A stretch of 10,477 nt of DNA from positions 1-10,477 of the forward strand of contig JAAZBY010000219.1 in assembly GCA_012513595.1 (NCBI GenBank), given 5' to 3'. Source of the stretch: Chloroflexota bacterium (GTDB taxonomy: Bacteria; Chloroflexota; Anaerolineae; UBA1429). The notes beneath the pieces are model-generated. The model saw nothing but the letters and a program-made list of their open reading frames with translations, made no database searches and was not told where the DNA came from. Numbering within the stretch: position 1 is the stretch's first letter; each line of letters starts with the position of its first letter. Of this stretch, positions 7,135 to 10,477 are shown one piece after another. The translations under genes were made by a program, and so were the position numbers.

Positions 7135-7163
7135 CATCATAGCAGCGTGAGTCACTATGTCAA
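7135..7163 (-). promoter_or_regulatory. Strong leftward promoter with extended -10
   Basis: On the minus strand a consensus TTGACA (7163-7158) and TATGAT (7141-7136) are 16 bases apart, and the -10 is preceded by TGC (extended -10). The spacer holds the 9-base palindrome GTGAGTCAC (7147-7155), a possible operator. It would drive the leader and the DUF4129 gene. Confidence 0.75.
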
Positions 7164-7195
7164 GCGCCCATACGGTGAGGCCGCTGTCCCTTTCG

Positions 7196-7246
7196 CCTTG
7201 GGGTGCTCCGTGGCCGCCTCGTGCCGCCGTCCGGGGCACCCCAAGG
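7196..7246. repeat. 15-bp inverted repeat between divergent promoters
   Basis: Arms 7196-7210 and 7232-7246 pair at 15 of 15 positions with one G-T wobble, around 21 bases. The element lies upstream of both -35 boxes, so neither promoter's own transcript includes it. It is therefore more likely a DNA-level site, such as a paired operator or a cruciform, or an old bidirectional terminator, than an RNA attenuator. No T-run flanks it. Confidence 0.55.
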
Positions 7247-7263
7247 GCCGGCGCCCATAAACC

Positions 7264-7312
7264 TTGACGCCGCCGTCCCCAGATGCTATGATGCGTTCGT
7301 AGGATATCCTAC
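7264..7312 (+). promoter_or_regulatory. Promoter and palindromic operator of the GntR operon
   Basis: TTGACG (7264-7269) and TATGAT (7287-7292) are 17 bases apart, with a TGC extended -10. The start point is predicted near 7299. There a perfect 14-bp palindrome, GTAGGATATCCTAC (7299-7312), begins. Its position over the start point and first transcribed bases is typical of a repressor operator. The first gene of the operon encodes a GntR/FCD repressor, so autoregulation is the natural inference. Confidence 0.75.
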
Positions 7313-7619
7313 AGGTTCCACCGATCCGCAGTCTCCCCGTTCTATCGCTTTCTGGGATGTGAGCCGTTCTGTCGTTGGTGCGTCGGCCGTCAGTGGCGGC
7401 GTTCTGGCTCGCGACGTGTCTCAGAGGCGCCACCATGCGCACTATCCGGACCCTCACCGCTGAGGCCCGGGCTGCGCGGCACTACCCCAACCTTCACTGC
7501 CCCGCGCGCAGTCAGCCTCGTCGTGCGCCTCAGGCGCCGCACGGTCCCACCGCACCGCCCTCCCTGTGGCCATTCCCGCCTCCCGCGTGCGCCGCGGCGC
7601 CGGCGTGGAGAGCATCCTG
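7313..7619 (+). other. Long untranslated leader of the GntR operon
   Basis: About 307 bases lie between the operator and the GntR start codon. No recognisable riboswitch class is seen. A GAGCC/GGCTC pair (near 7361 and 7407) could form one stem. The only candidate translated part is the short frame from 7435, described separately. Confidence 0.4.
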
Positions 7620-7620
7620 A
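7435..7620 (+). CDS. Possible short leader ORF coupled to gntR
   Basis: This 61-codon frame starts at ATG 7435 behind a weak AGAGG. It ends in a TGA (7618-7620) whose last base is the first base of the GntR start codon (TGATG). The predicted peptide is rich in Arg, Pro and Ala and resembles no family I know. The stop/start overlap would allow translational coupling, but such overlaps also arise by chance in GC-rich leaders. Confidence 0.2.
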   Translation: MRTIRTLTAEARAARHYPNLHCPARSQPRRAPQAPHGPTAPPSLWPFPPPACAAAPAWRAS

Positions 7621-8420
7621 TGCGCGCCACCCGGCAGCGCGCGCCCCTGGCCGCCATTCCGCGGGCCCCGGCACTGACGGATTACGTCAAGCAGAGCATC
7701 CTGGAGTACATCCGCCAGAATGCGCTGCAGCCCGGCACGGCCATCCCGTCGGAGAAAGAGCTCAGCCTGCGCCTCGGCGTGGGCCGCAACTCCGTGCGTG
7801 AGGCGGTGCAGGCCCTCGTCTCTCTCGGCGTGCTCGAGACCCGCCAGGGCAGCGGCATCTTCGTGCGCGCCTTCAGCCTCGACCCCCTCCTGGACGGCCT
7901 GCAGTACCACCTGCTCGGCAGCCTCCGCGAGGTGAGCGAGTTCCTCGAGGTGCGCCTGGTGCTCGAGCTGGCCATGATCGGCGAGGTCCTCCAGCGCATC
8001 ACCGACGGCGAGATCGCCGCCCTCGAACCGATCGTCGAGGAGATGCACCGGACCGCCGAGCGCGGCCAGGGCTGCATCGAGACGGACGGCGACTTTCACC
8101 GGCTCCTCTTTGGGCCGGCCGGCAACGGCATCCTCGTGCAGCTCCTGGACATGTTCTGGCTGGTGTTCCGCAAGGCCTCCGAGGCCCTCGAAGACGGCTC
8201 GGTGCGCTACAGCATCTATGAGGACCACGCCGCCATCCTGGCCGCCGTGAAGGCGCGCGACCTGGCCGCGGCGCGCGCCGCGATCCGCCGGCACTACGCC
8301 CTGGCCCAGGGACGCGTCCAGGCCAGGGGCGCCCCCGCCGTGCGGAGCCAGCCAGCGCCCGATGAGGACTATTCCGAGGAATCCGCCGAGACGGACAGAG
8401 AAAGGATCGAGACCCCATGA
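7620..8420 (+). CDS. GntR-family transcriptional regulator, FadR/FCD type
   Basis: A 266-residue cytoplasmic DNA-binding regulator. Residues 18-83 form the GntR winged helix, with PSEKELSLRLGVGRNSVREAVQALVSLGVLETRQGSG as its core in two overlapping parts (helix-turn-helix and wing). Residues 90-230 form the helical FCD ligand domain. Asp156, His160, His203 and His225 stand where the family has its metal ligands, so a carboxylate effector bound through a metal is likely. An acidic tail ends the protein. ATG 7620 is chosen for the GGAGAG seven bases upstream; GTG at 7566 or 7605 are in-frame alternatives. It heads the operon behind a palindrome at the predicted start point and overlaps the next gene by four bases (ATGA). 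It probably represses the operon until the imported compound or a product binds. Confidence 0.92.
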   Translation: MRATRQRAPLAAIPRAPALTDYVKQSILEYIRQNALQPGTAIPSEKELSLRLGVGRNSVREAVQALVSLGVLETRQGSGIFVRAFSLDPLLDGLQYHLLGSLREVSEFLEVRLVLELAMIGEVLQRITDGEIAALEPIVEEMHRTAERGQGCIETDGDFHRLLFGPAGNGILVQLLDMFWLVFRKASEALEDGSVRYSIYEDHAAILAAVKARDLAAARAAIRRHYALAQGRVQARGAPAVRSQPAPDEDYSEESAETDRERIETP

Positions 8421-9409
8421 CCCCAGAGATCCGCGTTTCCTCGTTGCGCAAGGCCTACCATGACGGGAACCACAACGCCTTTACCGACCTGGTCCGGTTC
8501 CGGGGCCAGTACTACCTGACCTTCCGCAACTGCCCGGACGGGCACATGCTCTTTACCACCTCGCGCATCCTGGTGCTCTGTTCTGACGACAGACAGTCGT
8601 GGCGGGAGGTCTGCGCCTTCAACGTCCCCAAGCGCGACGTGCGCGACCCCCACTTTCTCGTCTTCCAGGACCGGTTGTGGGTGCTTTCGGGCACCTGGTT
8701 GGTGGACCCGGTCGACTCGCGCAACCGCAGCCTGAACGACCATCAGGGCTACGCTGCCTGGACGGCCGACGGCGCCACGTGGCAGGGGCCCGTCCTGCTG
8801 GAGGGCACCCACGGGTACTACATCTGGCGTGCCGGCGCCTGGGAGGATACGGCCTACCTCATCGGGCGCTGCGTGCGGGATTTTGCCAAACTCGAGGGCA
8901 ACGAAGAGGTCCGCGAGAGCACCGAGGCCTGGTTGCTGAAGAGCAATGACGGGGTGTACTGGGAGCGGGCCGGGCGCATCCAGCCCCACTTTGGGGACGA
9001 GATCGCCTTCCTGTTCGAGGCGGACGCCTCCATCCTGGCCGTGGCCCGCGGGGGCGTCTCTTCGGCGGGGCAGCTGTGCCGGTCGGTGCCGCCCTACACT
9101 GAATGGCGGCGCACGTCGCTGGGGCGCAGCATCGGCGGACCTCTGCTGGCCAGGTGGGGCCAGCGCTACCTGGTCGGCGGGCGCAAGACGGTGGACCCCT
9201 CCAAGCCGCGGACGGTGCTCTACTGGCTGGAGGACGACGCCCTGGTAGAGGCTCTCGAGCTCCCCAGCGGGGGAGACAACTCCTATCCCGGCTTCCTGGA
9301 ACTGTCCCCCAGCGAGGGGCTGCTCTCCTACTACTCGAGCCATGAGGGAAGCGGCACGAGCCTGGCGCCGTCGGCGATCTACCTGGCCGATCTGACCATC
9401 GCGCCCTAG
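8417..9409 (+). CDS. Sialidase-like beta-propeller protein
   Basis: A 330-residue protein without signal peptide or membrane segment, so cytoplasmic. Three Asp-box-type motifs, typical of sialidase-fold beta-propellers, are visible: S56-D-D58-R-Q-S-W62, T116-A-D118-G-A-T-W122 and S176-N-D178-G-V-Y-W182. The repeats LVRFRGQYYLTFR, FLVFQDRLWVLSG, WEDTAYLIGRC and RWGQRYLVGGRK look like successive blade strands. A DNSYPGF segment and a SYYSSHEGSG loop follow near the C-terminus. Arg27, Arg37 and later arginines might bind a carboxylate, but I cannot confirm the three-arginine plus Tyr/Glu catalytic set of GH33, so enzymatic activity is unproven. Its start overlaps the regulator's stop (ATGA), implying translational coupling, and a permease follows 50 bases on. 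It probably processes or senses an imported sugar or uronate-type ligand. Confidence 0.7.
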   Translation: MTPEIRVSSLRKAYHDGNHNAFTDLVRFRGQYYLTFRNCPDGHMLFTTSRILVLCSDDRQSWREVCAFNVPKRDVRDPHFLVFQDRLWVLSGTWLVDPVDSRNRSLNDHQGYAAWTADGATWQGPVLLEGTHGYYIWRAGAWEDTAYLIGRCVRDFAKLEGNEEVRESTEAWLLKSNDGVYWERAGRIQPHFGDEIAFLFEADASILAVARGGVSSAGQLCRSVPPYTEWRRTSLGRSIGGPLLARWGQRYLVGGRKTVDPSKPRTVLYWLEDDALVEALELPSGGDNSYPGFLELSPSEGLLSYYSSHEGSGTSLAPSAIYLADLTIAP

Positions 9410-9459
9410 AGTCCCCAGCCCGCCCGGGACGCGGTTACGCACAGGGAGGTGCGCGCGGC

Positions 9460-10455
9460 ATGCTCAAGTTTGTGTTCCGACGGGTGTTGCTGATGATCCC
9501 GACGGTGTTCGTGATCTCCGTCATCTCCTTCCTGGTGATGGAAGCCCCACCCGGCGACTATATGGACTCTTATGTCACCAACCTGATCAACACGCAGCAG
9601 TACGTCGACCCGGCCGAGGTGGAGGCCCTGCGGTTGCGGTACGGGCTGGATGACCCCCTTTACGTGCGCTACTACCGCTGGATCAGTGGCGTACTCCGCG
9701 GGGACCTGGGGCGCTCCCTGGCCTGGAGCCAACCGGTCAAAAAGCTCATCGCCGAGCGGCTGCCCTGGACGTTGGCCATCTCCATCTCTGCGCTGATCCT
9801 GACCTACCTCATTGCCATCCCCATCGGCACCTATGTGGCCACCCACCAGTACTCCCCCGGTGACTACCTGGCCACGTTGGTAGGCTTCCTGGGTCTCTCG
9901 ATTCCGACCTTTCTCATCGCGCTCATCGTGGTATGGCTCTACTTTCTCGCCACGCGGCAGGTGGCCGTCGGCCTGTTCTCTCAAGAGTTCGAGACGGCGC
10001 CCTGGAGCTTTGCCAAAGTGGTCGACCTGCTCAAGCACCTCTGGGTGCCGGCCTTTATCACGGGCACGGCGGGCACGGCGGGCACCATCCGCACGGTGCG
10101 CGCGAACCTGCTCGACGAACTCTCCAAACCATACGTCGAGGTCGCCCGGGCCAAGGGCCTGAACGAGCGCAAGCTCCTGTACAAGTACCCCTTCCGCATG
10201 GCCATGAACCCGGTGGCCAGCACCATCGGGTGGGCCCTGGCCGGGCTGGTCAACGGCGAGCTGATGACCTCCCTGGTGTTGGGCCTGCCCACCATGGCGC
10301 CGCTGCTGGTGGGCGCACTTCAGGCGCAGGACATGATGCTGGCGGCCAGCATCGTGCTGCTGCTCAGCACTCTGACGGTGATCGGCACGCTCGTGTCCGA
10401 CATCCTCCTGGTCTGGATCGACCCGCGCATCCGCACGACGATGGTGAGCGAGTAG
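9460..10455 (+). CDS. ABC transporter permease, OppB/DppB type
   Basis: A 331-residue inner-membrane permease of the peptide/nickel/oligosaccharide import family. It has the N-terminal first helix (residues 8-27), a long extracytoplasmic segment (about 30-95) and further helices near 104-127, 135-168, 190-205, 245-270 and 293-318. The cytoplasmic coupling loop YVEVARAKGLNERKLLYKYP (EAA-type) lies around residues 226-245 and contacts the ATPase. GGGAGGTG lies upstream of the ATG at slightly long spacing. The ATPase and binding-protein genes are not in the window and would be expected downstream. Opp-type importers also carry oligosaccharides. With a sialidase-like protein and an FCD regulator in the same operon, a sugar-type substrate is more likely than a peptide, but this is inference. 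Confidence 0.9.
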   Translation: MLKFVFRRVLLMIPTVFVISVISFLVMEAPPGDYMDSYVTNLINTQQYVDPAEVEALRLRYGLDDPLYVRYYRWISGVLRGDLGRSLAWSQPVKKLIAERLPWTLAISISALILTYLIAIPIGTYVATHQYSPGDYLATLVGFLGLSIPTFLIALIVVWLYFLATRQVAVGLFSQEFETAPWSFAKVVDLLKHLWVPAFITGTAGTAGTIRTVRANLLDELSKPYVEVARAKGLNERKLLYKYPFRMAMNPVASTIGWALAGLVNGELMTSLVLGLPTMAPLLVGALQAQDMMLAASIVLLLSTLTVIGTLVSDILLVWIDPRIRTTMVSE

Positions 10456-10456
10456 C

Positions 10457-10477
10457 ATGACCAACCAAACCGCAGAC
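10457..10477 (+). CDS. Start of the next operon gene, probably the second (OppC-type) permease (partial)
   Basis: An ATG one base after the OppB-type stop codon opens a frame of seven codons (Met-Thr-Asn-Gln-Thr-Ala-Asp) before the window ends. A GAGCGAG stretch upstream can serve as ribosome binding site. The identity rests only on the usual gene order, in which an OppC/DppC permease follows OppB/DppB directly. Confidence 0.6.

Noticed and set aside
6806..7135. N-terminal extension of the DUF4129 protein to about 597 residues
   Set aside because: The extension is Arg/Pro/Gly-rich with no membrane or domain pattern, and it would begin at or before the predicted transcript start.
8369..9442. 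A 357-codon minus-strand frame opposite the propeller gene
   Set aside because: It has no motifs and unnatural composition. The plus strand has three Asp-box motifs and a coupled start.
9406..10464. A 352-codon minus-strand frame opposite the permease gene
   Set aside because: It is an antisense shadow rich in His, Gln, Gly and Arg, while the plus strand encodes a clear permease with transmembrane helices and a coupling loop.

Overview
This is a GC-rich bacterial window whose genes have clear Shine-Dalgarno sites and sigma70-type promoters. The gene mix is a HerA/DUF87-type ATPase with a coiled-coil tail, a stand-alone DUF4129 membrane protein, a GntR/FCD regulator and an Opp-type permease. 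It would fit Chloroflexota or a similar high-GC free-living lineage, but no marker gene here settles the taxonomy. I see no insertion sequence, prophage, CRISPR array, tRNA or rRNA.

The left two thirds (1 to about 7130) is transcribed leftward. In the order of transcription it holds a DUF4129 membrane protein (6805-5342), a selenoprotein of the UGSC family (5235-3586), a hemerythrin-domain protein (3406-2828), a HerA-like ATPase (2579-84) and the first codons of another gene (22-1). The selenoprotein, hemerythrin and ATPase genes each have a recognisable promoter just upstream, so these are mostly separate transcription units rather than one operon. GC-rich hairpins lie after several of them.

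The right third (about 7264 to the end) is transcribed rightward as one operon: a GntR/FCD regulator, a cytoplasmic sialidase-like beta-propeller protein coupled to it by an ATGA overlap, an OppB/DppB-type ABC permease, and the first seven codons of what is probably the second permease. This looks like a regulated uptake and processing unit for a sugar-type or acidic ligand. The substrate is not known.

The 814-base gap between the two halves (6806-7619) is a divergent regulatory region. It has two strong promoters that share an identical ten-base extended -10, a 15-bp inverted repeat between them, a perfect 14-bp palindrome at the start of the GntR transcript, and a leader of about 320 nt on each side.

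The main discovery is at 4939-4941. An in-frame TGA splits what conventional gene calling would report as two genes, and it is best read as selenocysteine. The result is a 549-residue protein with a Sec-Ser-Thr-Cys redox motif, and a hairpin with a GGUC apical loop sits at the spacing expected of a bacterial SECIS. A second notable feature is a perfect TGTGA-N6-TCACA (CRP/FNR-type) site placed for class II activation of the hemerythrin gene.
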